A stretch of 64,000 nucleotides of DNA from Pseudomonas atagonensis. GTDB lineage: Bacteria; Pseudomonadota; Gammaproteobacteria; Pseudomonadales; Pseudomonadaceae. Both the position numbers and the translations under genes were made by a program. A model generated the notes under the pieces. The model made no database searches, was not told the origin of the DNA, and worked only from the letters and a program-made list of their open reading frames with translations. Of this stretch, positions 1 through 11,065 are shown piece by piece; positions within the stretch are counted from its first letter, which is position 1, and each line of letters opens with the position of its first letter. The stretch covers positions 1 through 64,000 of the forward strand of contig NZ_VXCA01000028.1 of NCBI RefSeq assembly GCF_011369485.1. The letters run 5' to 3'.

Positions 1-12
1 TCGGCAGGCTGG

Positions 13-273
13 GTGGAGGGATTGATCCGGGGGTGGGAGCGCAGCGACCGTGCGGCGCAGCCGCATGCATCGAGAGGAGGTGCAGCGAAGCAAACCGTAG
101 GCGATGCGCCCGGATCGATCCCGGAGCGAAGGAACCCGAGCCTTAGCGAGGGCCGTACGTCAGGGCGAAGACCTTTGCTTCCTTTGGGGCGTTTGCCAAA
201 GGGAGTCGACCGTCAGGGCGAAACCGTAATCAGCAACACCCGCAGCAACGGATATGCCCACAAAATTGACTAA
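13..273 (+). other. Arg/Gly/Pro-rich ORF of doubtful coding status
   Basis: An 86-codon frame rich in Arg, Gly and Pro with no recognisable domain, hydrophobic segment or convincing ribosome binding site. From memory, similar sequence recurs between genes in P. fluorescens-group genomes, so it may be a repeated non-coding element that happens to be open. A short hairpin (CCTTTGG/CCAAAGG) lies near positions 190-211. I would not treat it as an established protein; the upstream gene is outside the window. Confidence 0.25.
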
Positions 274-299
274 AATCCCCAACCCATGCTCTCCTACAC

Positions 300-505
300 A
301 CCTTGTTACGGGTGCCCTTCACAGGGTGAAACGGGAAACCGGTGAATCATGTGCTTTACTCAAAGCCATGTCAGTCCGGTGCTGCCCCCGCAACGGTAAG
401 CGAGCGAAGCATCAGATCCACTGTGCCGATACGGCATGGGAAGGCGATGCTTGCAGGTCGGCCTGACGCCAACCCCTCGTGAGCCCGGAGACCGGCCCGC
501 AACAC
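300..505 (+). promoter_or_regulatory. Cobalamin (AdoCbl) riboswitch
   Basis: Conserved cobalamin-aptamer blocks appear in order: an ACAGGGTGAAACGGGAA segment near 320-337, the CTGCCCCCGCAACGGTAAG core near 381-400, and a closing GAGCCCGGAGACCGGCCC segment at 481-498. The RNA binds cobalamin and normally lowers expression of the downstream transport and biosynthesis genes when cofactor is plentiful. It sits directly upstream of cbtB-cbtA-cobE-cobM and is followed at 538-598 by a hairpin plus U-run, which suggests control by premature termination. The aptamer class is firm from the motifs; the mechanism is inferred. Confidence 0.93.
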
Positions 506-537
506 ACAGCCCGCATTTGTGCGTCGCTGAACATAAC

Positions 538-598
538 AAACCCGCGGTGGGCGGGCGCTGTTCGAACCCCTGCGTGCCTGGCCCGCGGGGGTTTTCAT
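538..598 (+). terminator. Intrinsic terminator, likely riboswitch expression platform
   Basis: An AAACCCGCGG arm near 539 pairs with the CCCGCGGGGG arm near 580-590, followed by TTTT. It lies between the aptamer and the cbtB start and before any coding sequence, so it probably ends transcription in the cobalamin-bound state rather than terminating an upstream gene. Confidence 0.65.
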
Positions 599-637
599 GC
601 GCTCAATTCACCCGCTGACACTCCAGAGGGAAGCGCC

Positions 638-835
638 ATGTCGATCATCAGCAGCACCGGCAGCAACACGGACAAAATCTCCAGCACGACCACACTCAGC
701 CAACGCCTGACCGCCGCCATTTTCGCGTCGATTCTAGGCGCCAGTCTGGTCTACTTCGCCGGCTTCTCGCACATCGAAGCGGTACACAACGCCGCCCACG
801 ATACCCGCCACAGCGCCGCGTTCCCGTGCCACTGA
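638..835 (+). CDS. cbtB: Cobalt transporter subunit CbtB
   Basis: A 65-residue protein with one central membrane segment (about residues 25-45) and a histidine-rich C-terminal end (H..AH..RH....CH), the hallmark of CbtB. CbtB acts with CbtA in cobalt uptake through the inner membrane and is usually found under cobalamin riboswitch control. The ATG at 638 is preceded by a GAGGG ribosome binding site; an in-frame start at 479 would lie inside the riboswitch and is rejected. It is first in an operon with cbtA, cobE and cobM. The family assignment rests on size, topology, His tail and context. Confidence 0.9.
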   Translation: MSIISSTGSNTDKISSTTTLSQRLTAAIFASILGASLVYFAGFSHIEAVHNAAHDTRHSAAFPCH

Positions 836-846
836 GACCTGCCGAC

Positions 847-1548
847 ATGATCAAGCGTATTGCGCAAACCGCAGGTTTCACCGGGCTACTGGCCGCCCTG
901 CTCCTCACCCTGCTACAAAGTTTCTGGGTTTCGCCGCTGATTCTGCAGGCCGAAACCTTCGAGAAAGCCGAACCTGTGGCTGAAGTTCACGAACACGCCG
1001 CCGGCACCGCCGCTCACACTCACGACGCCGAAGCCTGGGAGCCGGAAGACGGCTGGCAGCGTGTGGTCTCGACCACGGGTGGCAATCTGGTGGTGGCGGT
1101 CGGCTTCGCCCTGATGCTGGCCGGCCTCTACACCCTGCGCGCGCCAACCAAAACCTCGCAAGGTCTGCTCTGGGGACTGGCCGGTTACGCCACCTTCGTG
1201 CTGGCGCCAACACTGGGCCTGCCGCCTGAACTGCCGGGCACCGCCGCGGCGGATCTGGCTTCGCGGCAGATGTGGTGGATCGGCACGGCGGCCTCTACTG
1301 CAACAGGTCTGGCGCTGATCGTCTTTAGCCGCCACTGGCTGATGAAGATCCTCGGCGTGGCCATTCTTGCCGTCCCGCATGTGATCGGCGCACCGCAACC
1401 GCAAGTGCATTCGATGCTTGCACCTGAAGCTCTGGAAGCTCAGTTCAAAATCGCTTCGCAGTTGACCAACGTAGCGTTCTGGCTGGCCCTGGGCCTGATC
1501 AGCGCCTGGTTGTTCCGCCGCAAAAGCGAAGGTCAGTACAACGCATGA
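847..1548 (+). CDS. cbtA: Cobalt transporter subunit CbtA
   Basis: A 233-residue membrane protein with about five hydrophobic segments. After the first segment comes a histidine/acid-rich periplasmic stretch (HEHAAGTAAHTHDAE) suited to collecting metal ions. This matches CbtA, the partner of CbtB in cobalt import for cobalamin synthesis. The ATG at 847 gives MIKRIAQ and is preferred over an in-frame GTG at 826 that overlaps cbtB. Its stop overlaps the cobE start by 4 bases, indicating translational coupling. Confidence 0.9.
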   Translation: MIKRIAQTAGFTGLLAALLLTLLQSFWVSPLILQAETFEKAEPVAEVHEHAAGTAAHTHDAEAWEPEDGWQRVVSTTGGNLVVAVGFALMLAGLYTLRAPTKTSQGLLWGLAGYATFVLAPTLGLPPELPGTAAADLASRQMWWIGTAASTATGLALIVFSRHWLMKILGVAILAVPHVIGAPQPQVHSMLAPEALEAQFKIASQLTNVAFWLALGLISAWLFRRKSEGQYNA

Positions 1549-1958
1549 CCGATGACTGCGCAGCGCCGACCTTTGTGGTCGGCCTGGGCTGCCAGCGCGG
1601 CTGCCCGGCCAGTACGCTGCGCGCTTTACTCGATCAGGCGTTGCAGGCTCATCGCATCGAACTTGAGGCCGTGAAGGCTTTGGCCAGCATCGATCTCAAA
1701 CGCGACGAGCCCGGTTTGCAGGAACTCGCCGCGCAACTGGCCCTGCCCTTGCTGTATTTCAGCAGCGAGGAACTGGCCAGTTATCAGACGCGATTGAGTC
1801 ATCAATCGCAGATTGCTTACGAGCGAACCGGTTGCTACGGCGTGGCAGAAAGTGCCGCTCTGGCGCTCGCCGAACAATTGATTCAGGCGCCGGCAAAGCT
1901 GCTGATTTCCCGACAAAAATACGCTCAGGCGACTCTGGCATTGGCCGGCGCCGCGTAA
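1545..1958 (+). CDS. cobE: Cobalamin biosynthesis protein CobE (CbiG C-terminal domain family)
   Basis: A 137-residue protein equivalent to the C-terminal domain of CbiG. It opens with VVGLGCQRGCPASTL, the G-x-G-C-x-x-G-x-x motif of this family, and contains SIDLKRDE and CYGVAESAAL segments. CobE works in the aerobic cobalamin route around ring contraction, though its precise biochemical role is less settled than that of the methyltransferases. The ATG overlaps the cbtA stop (ATGA), so it is translated from the same message, 81 bases before cobM. Confidence 0.85.
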   Translation: MTDDCAAPTFVVGLGCQRGCPASTLRALLDQALQAHRIELEAVKALASIDLKRDEPGLQELAAQLALPLLYFSSEELASYQTRLSHQSQIAYERTGCYGVAESAALALAEQLIQAPAKLLISRQKYAQATLALAGAA

Positions 1959-2039
1959 ATTCCCGATAATCCCCGCCATCGAACATGAGCAATCTTCATC
2001 TGAAGCGTTGCCACGCCCTCTTTCACACAGGATTCAACG

Positions 2040-2786
2040 ATGACCGTTTACTTCATCGGCGCCGGCCCCGGCGACCCGGAATTGATCACTGTCAAAGGCC
2101 AGCGCTTGATTCGCAGCTGCCCGGTGATCATCTACGCAGGCTCGCTCGTCCCGGCGGCGGTGCTGGAGGGTCATCAGGCTGAAACCGTGGTCAACAGCGC
2201 TGAATTGCATCTTGAGCAGATCATCGAACTGATCAAGACCGCACACGCCAAAGGCCAGGATGTGGCGCGGGTGCATTCGGGGGATCCAAGTCTGTACGGC
2301 GCGATTGGCGAACAGATTCGTTATTTGCGAGAGCTCAATATTCCGTTCGAAATCGTTCCCGGCGTCACTGCGACAGCGGCGTGCGCGGCGTTGCTGGGCG
2401 CGGAGCTGACCTTGCCGGACGTTTCGCAGAGCGTGATTCTGACCCGATATGCCGACAAGACCGCAATGCCGGCGGGCGAAGAACTCGGCAGTCTGGCGCA
2501 GCATGGCGCGACCATGGCGATTCATCTGGGGGTCCATCATCTGGAAAAAATCCTGACTGAACTGCTGCCGCATTACGGTGCAGATTGCCCGATTGCAGTG
2601 ATTCACCGGGCGACATGGCCGGATCAGGATTGGGTCGTCGGCACGCTGGAAGATATTGCCGCTAAGGTTGCGGCCAAAGGGTTTCGGCGCACCGCGTTAA
2701 TTCTGGTGGGACGCGTGTTGGGGAGTGAGGTTTTCAGTGAGTCATCGCTGTATCGCGCGGGGCATGCGCATCTCTACAGACCCTGA
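2040..2786 (+). CDS. cobM: Precorrin-4 C11-methyltransferase
   Basis: A 248-residue SAM-dependent tetrapyrrole methylase. The N-terminal GAGPGDPELITVKG segment is the family signature, followed by the YAGSLVP and HSGDPSLYGAIGEQ motifs that separate CobM/CbiF from other corrin methylases. It methylates C11 of precorrin-4 on the aerobic B12 pathway. The start is set by the family N-terminus (MTVYFIGAGPGD). It is last in the riboswitch-controlled operon; a palindromic repeat and a bidirectional terminator follow. Confidence 0.95.
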   Translation: MTVYFIGAGPGDPELITVKGQRLIRSCPVIIYAGSLVPAAVLEGHQAETVVNSAELHLEQIIELIKTAHAKGQDVARVHSGDPSLYGAIGEQIRYLRELNIPFEIVPGVTATAACAALLGAELTLPDVSQSVILTRYADKTAMPAGEELGSLAQHGATMAIHLGVHHLEKILTELLPHYGADCPIAVIHRATWPDQDWVVGTLEDIAAKVAAKGFRRTALILVGRVLGSEVFSESSLYRAGHAHLYRP

Positions 2787-2804
2787 CCTATTGAGCTGAC
2801 AAAG

Positions 2805-2908
2805 ACACTGTGGCGAGGGGATTTATCCCCGTTGGGTCGCGAAGCGGCCCCAAAAAACCAGGGCCTGCTGCGCAGTCCAACGGGGATAAATCCCCTCGCC
2901 ACACAGTG
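2805..2908. repeat. Palindromic intergenic repeat (GGCGAGGGGATTTATCCCCG family)
   Basis: Inverted arms of about 30 bases (GGCGAGGGGATTTATCCCCG and its complement) surround a 30-base loop carrying a smaller inverted motif. A second member with the same arms but a different, longer loop lies at 46274-46398. This is a REP/REPIN-type element between the cobM and nfuA stops. Confidence 0.85.
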
Positions 2909-2934
2909 ATCGGATCCGGATGACTCAAGCACAT

Positions 2935-2966
2935 AAAAAAACGGCGCTCACGGGGCGCCGTTTTTT
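2935..2966. terminator. Bidirectional terminator between cobM and nfuA
   Basis: A run of A, a GC-rich stem (ACGGCGC/GCGCCGT) with a short loop, and a run of T. It can end transcription from both the cobM side and the convergent nfuA side. Confidence 0.9.
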
Positions 2967-2984
2967 GCGTTCGCAGCGAACGCC

Positions 2985-3569
2985 TTAGTAGTAGGCGTTT
3001 TCTTTCTGCGTGTGGTCGGTCACGTCGCGAACGCCCTTGAGCTCGGGAATACGCTCGAGCAAGGTGCGCTCGATGCCTTCTTTCAAGGTCACGTCAGCCT
3101 GGCCGCAGCCCTGGCAACCGCCGCCGAATTGCAGGACGGCGATGCCGTCTTCAACCACATCGATCAGGCTGACCTGACCGCCGTGGCTGGCCAGCCCCGG
3201 GTTGATTTCGGTTTGCAGGTAGTAGTTGATGCGCTCGTTGACCGGACTGTCGGCGTTGACCATCGGCACTTTGGCGTTTGGCGCCTTGATGGTCAGCTGG
3301 CCGCCCATGCGGTCGGTGGCGTAATCGACAACGGCGTCGTCAAGAAACGCTTCGCTGAACGAATCGATATACGCAGTGAAGCTTTTCAGCCCCAGCGCTT
3401 TATCTTCAGGTTTTTCTTCGCCCGGCTTGCAGTAGGCAATGCAGGTTTCGGCGTACTGGGTGCCAGGCTGGGTGATGAAGACGCGGATACCGATGCCCGG
3501 GGTGTTCTGCTTGGAGAGCAGATCAGCCAGGTAATCGTGGGCGGCGTCGGTGATGGTAATAGCGGTCAT
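2985..3569 (-). CDS. nfuA: Fe-S biogenesis protein NfuA
   Basis: A 194-residue protein with an N-terminal degenerate A-type scaffold domain (about residues 1-95) and a C-terminal Nfu domain with the cluster-binding GGGCQGCG motif (Cys152 and Cys155). NfuA receives a 4Fe-4S cluster and passes it to client apoproteins, especially under oxidative stress or iron limitation. Length and two-domain order are typical. It is a single-gene unit convergent with cobM; the ATG has a GAGG ribosome binding site just upstream. Confidence 0.97.
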   Translation of the reverse strand: MTAITITDAAHDYLADLLSKQNTPGIGIRVFITQPGTQYAETCIAYCKPGEEKPEDKALGLKSFTAYIDSFSEAFLDDAVVDYATDRMGGQLTIKAPNAKVPMVNADSPVNERINYYLQTEINPGLASHGGQVSLIDVVEDGIAVLQFGGGCQGCGQADVTLKEGIERTLLERIPELKGVRDVTDHTQKENAYY

Positions 3570-3626
3570 GGAAACTCCTCGCAGGCTTGGGCGCAGTTTA
3601 CGCCAATCGTTGCGCGGGACAAAGTC

Positions 3627-4661
3627 CTAGTATTTTTGTCGGGAAAGATTCTCGACAGGCTCAGCCAGCGGTTCGCGATCAATCCGCGCTTTAAGCCACC
3701 GATAGCTGCGTTTTTCCACCCATTCGTAGCTCAACCACGAGCCGACGCCAATCGCCAGCGCACAAACGATGAACATCAAATACGGGTTGATGCCGTAGCG
3801 CCGCGCAATAAAACCACCCGCCGACAGCACCAGTACATGCATCAAGTACACCGAATAGGAGCAATCGCCGAGCAGTTTGAGCAGCCGATTGCGCTCGACA
3901 TAACGTTCCAGCGCCATGCACGACATCACCAATATTGCGCTCGGCACGCCCCAATTGAGCAGCCTTGGCGCCGGTGCCAAGTGGTAGATCGCCAACAACG
4001 CCACGACGATTCCCGCCAACGGCAACCACAGCCCCGCGCCAATCCAGCCCCGCCGATAGAGCATGCCGATACCGATTCCCAGCAGGAACTCATAGACGAT
4101 GTCCGAGCGATAGAATTCGCTGATCCAGCCAAACCCGGTCCACGCCTGACACACCGCGAACAGCAGCGCTGCGACCACCAGCAGGCGCACCTGCAAACGA
4201 AACAGCAGTGCCCAGGCAAACAGCAGGTAAAAGAGCATTTCGTAATTGAGGGTCCAGCCGACATTCAGCGTCGGATAAATCCCGTAGCCACCGGGGTTCT
4301 GCGTCGGAATGAACAACAGCGACAGCAGCAGATGGCTCCAGTCCAGCGTTTGATCGGGCAATAGCGGCTGGGCGAAAACCACCAGCAACGCCATCAACAA
4401 CGTGTACAGCCAATATGCCGGGACAATGCGAAACAACCGATACAACAGAAACTGCCCGGGCCGCAGGGCTTTGTCTTGCGTCGAAAGAAAAATCACCAGA
4501 CCGCTGATGACGAAGAAGACATCGACACCCACTGCGCCCTTGTCAATGAACCACTGGCCCAACGGGCCGCGAGCTTCGAAGTCGAAAAAGATCTGCATGA
4601 AGTGATGGCAGACCACTGCCCATGCGGCGAGCGCACGCAGAGCCTGCACTGAAATCAACAT
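3627..4661 (-). CDS. Acyltransferase family 3 membrane protein (OafA/YrhL-like)
   Basis: A 344-residue polytopic protein with about ten membrane segments. Near the N-terminus are the family-3 acyltransferase features: a Q-A-L-R-A-L-A-A motif, the active-site-type histidine in VVCHHF, and the DVFFVISG motif. Such enzymes move acetyl or other acyl groups onto sugars of surface polysaccharides or lipopolysaccharide at the inner membrane. The acceptor cannot be read from the sequence and no polysaccharide genes are adjacent. It lies 57 bases from nfuA on the same strand but looks like an independent unit. Confidence 0.88.
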   Translation of the reverse strand: MLISVQALRALAAWAVVCHHFMQIFFDFEARGPLGQWFIDKGAVGVDVFFVISGLVIFLSTQDKALRPGQFLLYRLFRIVPAYWLYTLLMALLVVFAQPLLPDQTLDWSHLLLSLLFIPTQNPGGYGIYPTLNVGWTLNYEMLFYLLFAWALLFRLQVRLLVVAALLFAVCQAWTGFGWISEFYRSDIVYEFLLGIGIGMLYRRGWIGAGLWLPLAGIVVALLAIYHLAPAPRLLNWGVPSAILVMSCMALERYVERNRLLKLLGDCSYSVYLMHVLVLSAGGFIARRYGINPYLMFIVCALAIGVGSWLSYEWVEKRSYRWLKARIDREPLAEPVENLSRQKY

Positions 4662-4700
4662 GGAAGTCTCCTGTCCACGATTCCTGAAACACCACTAAAC

Positions 4701-4794
4701 CCTGTGGGAGCGGGCTTGCTCGCGAATGCGGTGGGTCAGGCGACATCTATTTCGAATGTGCTGACGTATTCGCGAGCAAGCCCGCTCCCACACG
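4701..4794. repeat. REP-type palindrome (GTGGGAGCGGGCTTGCTCGCG family)
   Basis: Inverted arms GTGGGAGCGGGCTTGCTCGCG and CGCGAGCAAGCCCGCTCCCAC separated by about 50 bases, with inner GGGTCAG/CTGAC sides. The same arms recur at 36061-36150 and 56991-57084, with diverged relatives at 43455-43540 and 58999-59077. It lies between the acyltransferase start and the cti stop. Confidence 0.9.
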
Positions 4795-4845
4795 GAGATA
4801 CGCGGTGCTGCTTAAAAGGTGGGACAGCAGGCCTGCCTCAAACGA

Positions 4846-7128
4846 TCAAAGATTCTCGTAGCGGTTCATGTCCAGCACGCCCTCTTCCACCGGATCGGTT
4901 TCGTGCAGGTACTGGCTCAGATCGTGGAAATAGAACCAGAATTGCGGATGACTGCGGCGAATCCCCCAGCGTTCGACGATTTTCTCGAAGCGGTTGGCAT
5001 CCTTGGCGTTTTCCATCGCATCAACAAACGCCGGCACCTGATCGGCCGGAATATTGAAGATGAAGTTCGGATAACTGCTGAGCACCCCCGGATAAATGGT
5101 CAGCGTGTCCAGCCCCGGTTGATAGCGCAGCGATTCGCCGAGCAAAAACGCCACGTTGCTGTGGGCACGGTTGCGCAACAGGCTGTAAACCTCACGCTTG
5201 CCACTGGCAGTCTCGATGCGCAACATCGTGGCTTCCGGCAACTGATCAATGACTTTCAGGCCTGCAGCCGGACGGGATGCGAGGCGACTCAATGCCTGCT
5301 CGGCATTTTGCAGCGCCGGGTCAATGTTGGGCCGCGAGCAGTAAGCGCCGTCGCAGCGGTTGATCGGATCGGGTCGCGCATTGAGGTCGCCGTAGCGCGC
5401 CAGCAATTGCATGGCAAAGTCGTATTTCGGGTCTTTCTCTTCGAGTTTCAGCGCTGTCGGCTTGTCATCGTCGATGGCCTCGTAATCGAGCCACATCTTG
5501 AACTGGCCGCTGCTCTGGTACCAATCGTCAAGGTAGTCCTCGCGCGAGTCGGCCGGCATCAGGCGCAGGAAGTTCTGCTCGGCGCCGTTACGGATCAGGT
5601 CGAAATACAGGCGGGTTTGCGCCTGATGCGAGACGTTGCCGAACACATCGAAGTTGACGGCTAACTGGTAATACGTGCGCTCCAGCAGCGGATAGTCGAA
5701 CAGCCACATGGTCTGCGGTACTTCGCCGATCAGGCCTTTGGTCACCGAAGCGCTGTCGAAGTGGCGGAAAATGCTCAGCAGCGCATTGTCGTTGCCAGCC
5801 CACAGGGTCGACCAGCTCGGCGCCGGTTGATCGGCGTAGCTGTCGCGGCGCAGCGCTTCGTATTCATTTCGCTTGTTGCGGTAGTTGTGCCACAGGCTCA
5901 AGACACTGCCGACATCGTCGTTCTGCCCAGGCATGGCCAGCAGCGGCGTGGCCTGGCCGCGGTAGTTGGGATCGGTGATGTACAGATCATGCTCAGGGGC
6001 CTGAAACAGCGCCCAGAAGTTGTCGCGGATCACGTCGGTTGCGATCTGCCCACGGCACACCGGGCCACGAATAAAGGTGCGGACGAAGTATTCGGCGTTA
6101 TCGAGCATGAACTGATAACGCGCCTGCGCCGGAATCGCCTCAAACGTGGCAAACGGGTTGGCGCGGCTCTGCGGGCCGTAGCCCGGTAGCGCGCTGACCT
6201 GCCAGTTGCCGCTGTAGAACAGGCTCTTGACCCGCGCCATCTTCGCCGCGCTCAACGGATAGGTGATGTGGGTTTTATGGACGATCACCCCTTGTACCGG
6301 CCACAAGCGGTAATACACCTGCGTCCCCGGATCATCGTTCGGACGACGGGTGGCGATCAGGTCAATCGGCTGGCCCGTCGGCGTGCGCGAGCGTACCCAC
6401 TGGAAGTAATGCCCTGGCTCACCGTCCTTGAAATAGATGTGCGCAAGAAACCAGTGTTCGAACAACCAACGCCCGACCAGACTCTGTCGCGCGCCCGGCG
6501 CATTGAGCAGGTTTTCCCACTGGACGATCTGCATCGCTTCTTTGGCGCTCGGCGCCAGTCCTTGCTCGTCAATCGGCGCACCGGACGCCAGCCAGCGCTG
6601 CAGGGTCTGATATTGCTGATCGGTGAGGCCGGTCACCGCCAACGGCATTCCTTCCTTTGGATGCGCGCCGGCATAGCCTTCGAATTCGGCAGGCATCGCG
6701 CACAGGTTCTCGCGATTCAAACCCAGCACGATGTCTTCGGGAAGTTTGGCGTTCGGCGTCAACGGGGTTTTATGCCCCAGCTCCAGCATGCGCGCCATCA
6801 AAGCCGCCTGGCTGCCCTGGGCGTCGAGCACCGAATAAAAATCTTTCTGCTGCCAGGCGCGTTTGCCGAAGGCGTCGTAGAACAATCGCGTCGTTGGCGC
6901 TGCCTGGGTGCGCTCGCCATCGTAGACCGGCATCTTGCTGGCGCCACGGGCCGCGCCTTCGCCACTGCCCAGATTGAGCTGGCAGGCCGAGTCGTAACAG
7001 GCATGGCAGGCCACGCATTTCTCGGTGAAGATCGGCTGGATATCACGGGTGTAGGAAATCTTGGGTTCCTGCGCAGCGGCGCCCCAGCTGAGAAACAACA
7101 AAAAAATGCTGACGACGCGGTACGACAT
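4846..7128 (-). CDS. cti: Cis/trans fatty acid isomerase (CTI)
   Basis: A 760-residue periplasmic enzyme. A signal peptide (cleavage after GAAAQ) is followed by a cytochrome c-type haem site CVACH (Cys38, Cys41, His42), as in Pseudomonas CTI proteins. CTI turns cis-unsaturated fatty acids of membrane phospholipids into trans isomers, stiffening the membrane quickly under solvent, heat or osmotic stress. Full length suggests an intact enzyme. It is divergent from metH, with 155 bases between the starts. Confidence 0.95.
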   Translation of the reverse strand: MSYRVVSIFLLFLSWGAAAQEPKISYTRDIQPIFTEKCVACHACYDSACQLNLGSGEGAARGASKMPVYDGERTQAAPTTRLFYDAFGKRAWQQKDFYSVLDAQGSQAALMARMLELGHKTPLTPNAKLPEDIVLGLNRENLCAMPAEFEGYAGAHPKEGMPLAVTGLTDQQYQTLQRWLASGAPIDEQGLAPSAKEAMQIVQWENLLNAPGARQSLVGRWLFEHWFLAHIYFKDGEPGHYFQWVRSRTPTGQPIDLIATRRPNDDPGTQVYYRLWPVQGVIVHKTHITYPLSAAKMARVKSLFYSGNWQVSALPGYGPQSRANPFATFEAIPAQARYQFMLDNAEYFVRTFIRGPVCRGQIATDVIRDNFWALFQAPEHDLYITDPNYRGQATPLLAMPGQNDDVGSVLSLWHNYRNKRNEYEALRRDSYADQPAPSWSTLWAGNDNALLSIFRHFDSASVTKGLIGEVPQTMWLFDYPLLERTYYQLAVNFDVFGNVSHQAQTRLYFDLIRNGAEQNFLRLMPADSREDYLDDWYQSSGQFKMWLDYEAIDDDKPTALKLEEKDPKYDFAMQLLARYGDLNARPDPINRCDGAYCSRPNIDPALQNAEQALSRLASRPAAGLKVIDQLPEATMLRIETASGKREVYSLLRNRAHSNVAFLLGESLRYQPGLDTLTIYPGVLSSYPNFIFNIPADQVPAFVDAMENAKDANRFEKIVERWGIRRSHPQFWFYFHDLSQYLHETDPVEEGVLDMNRYENL

Positions 7129-7241
7129 GCCCTTGATCCCGATCCTGTAAAAAACGCCGCGATTCTACAGTATGACGCCCGTACCAACATGAGCGATATT
7201 CATGAAAAAACTCCTCATGCTCTAAAACCGCACAGGTTTGT

Positions 7242-7247
7242 TATGAT
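7242..7247 (+). promoter_or_regulatory. Possible -10 box of metH
   Basis: TATGAT stands 37 bases before the metH ATG in the divergent cti-metH gap. No good -35 hexamer is visible at 16-18 bases, so this is tentative and may need an activator. Confidence 0.35.
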
Positions 7248-7283
7248 CCCGCTCCTTCGTAATGGTCTTTTCGAGTAGTCCAA

Positions 7284-10994
<3,711 letters not shown>

Positions 10995-11018
10995 TCCGGG
11001 CGTCACCCCGGCAATGAC

Positions 11019-11063
11019 AAAACACCCCGGCAGATACATCATCTGCCGGGGTGTTTCTTTTTG
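11019..11063. terminator. Bidirectional terminator between metH and the NEL gene
   Basis: A perfect stem AAACACCCCGGCAGAT/ATCTGCCGGGGTGTTT with a 5-base loop and a T-rich run. It lies between two convergent genes and probably serves both. Confidence 0.95.
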
Positions 11064-11065
11064 GC

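Noticed and set aside
2034..2606. Long open frame antisense to cobM
   Set aside because: Low-complexity His/Arg-rich shadow of a GC-rich gene; the sense strand encodes an intact CobM with all family motifs.
2812..2904. CRISPR-like repeats in intergenic palindromes
   Set aside because: The palindromes are dispersed singletons, not direct repeats with unique spacers; they are REP-type elements.
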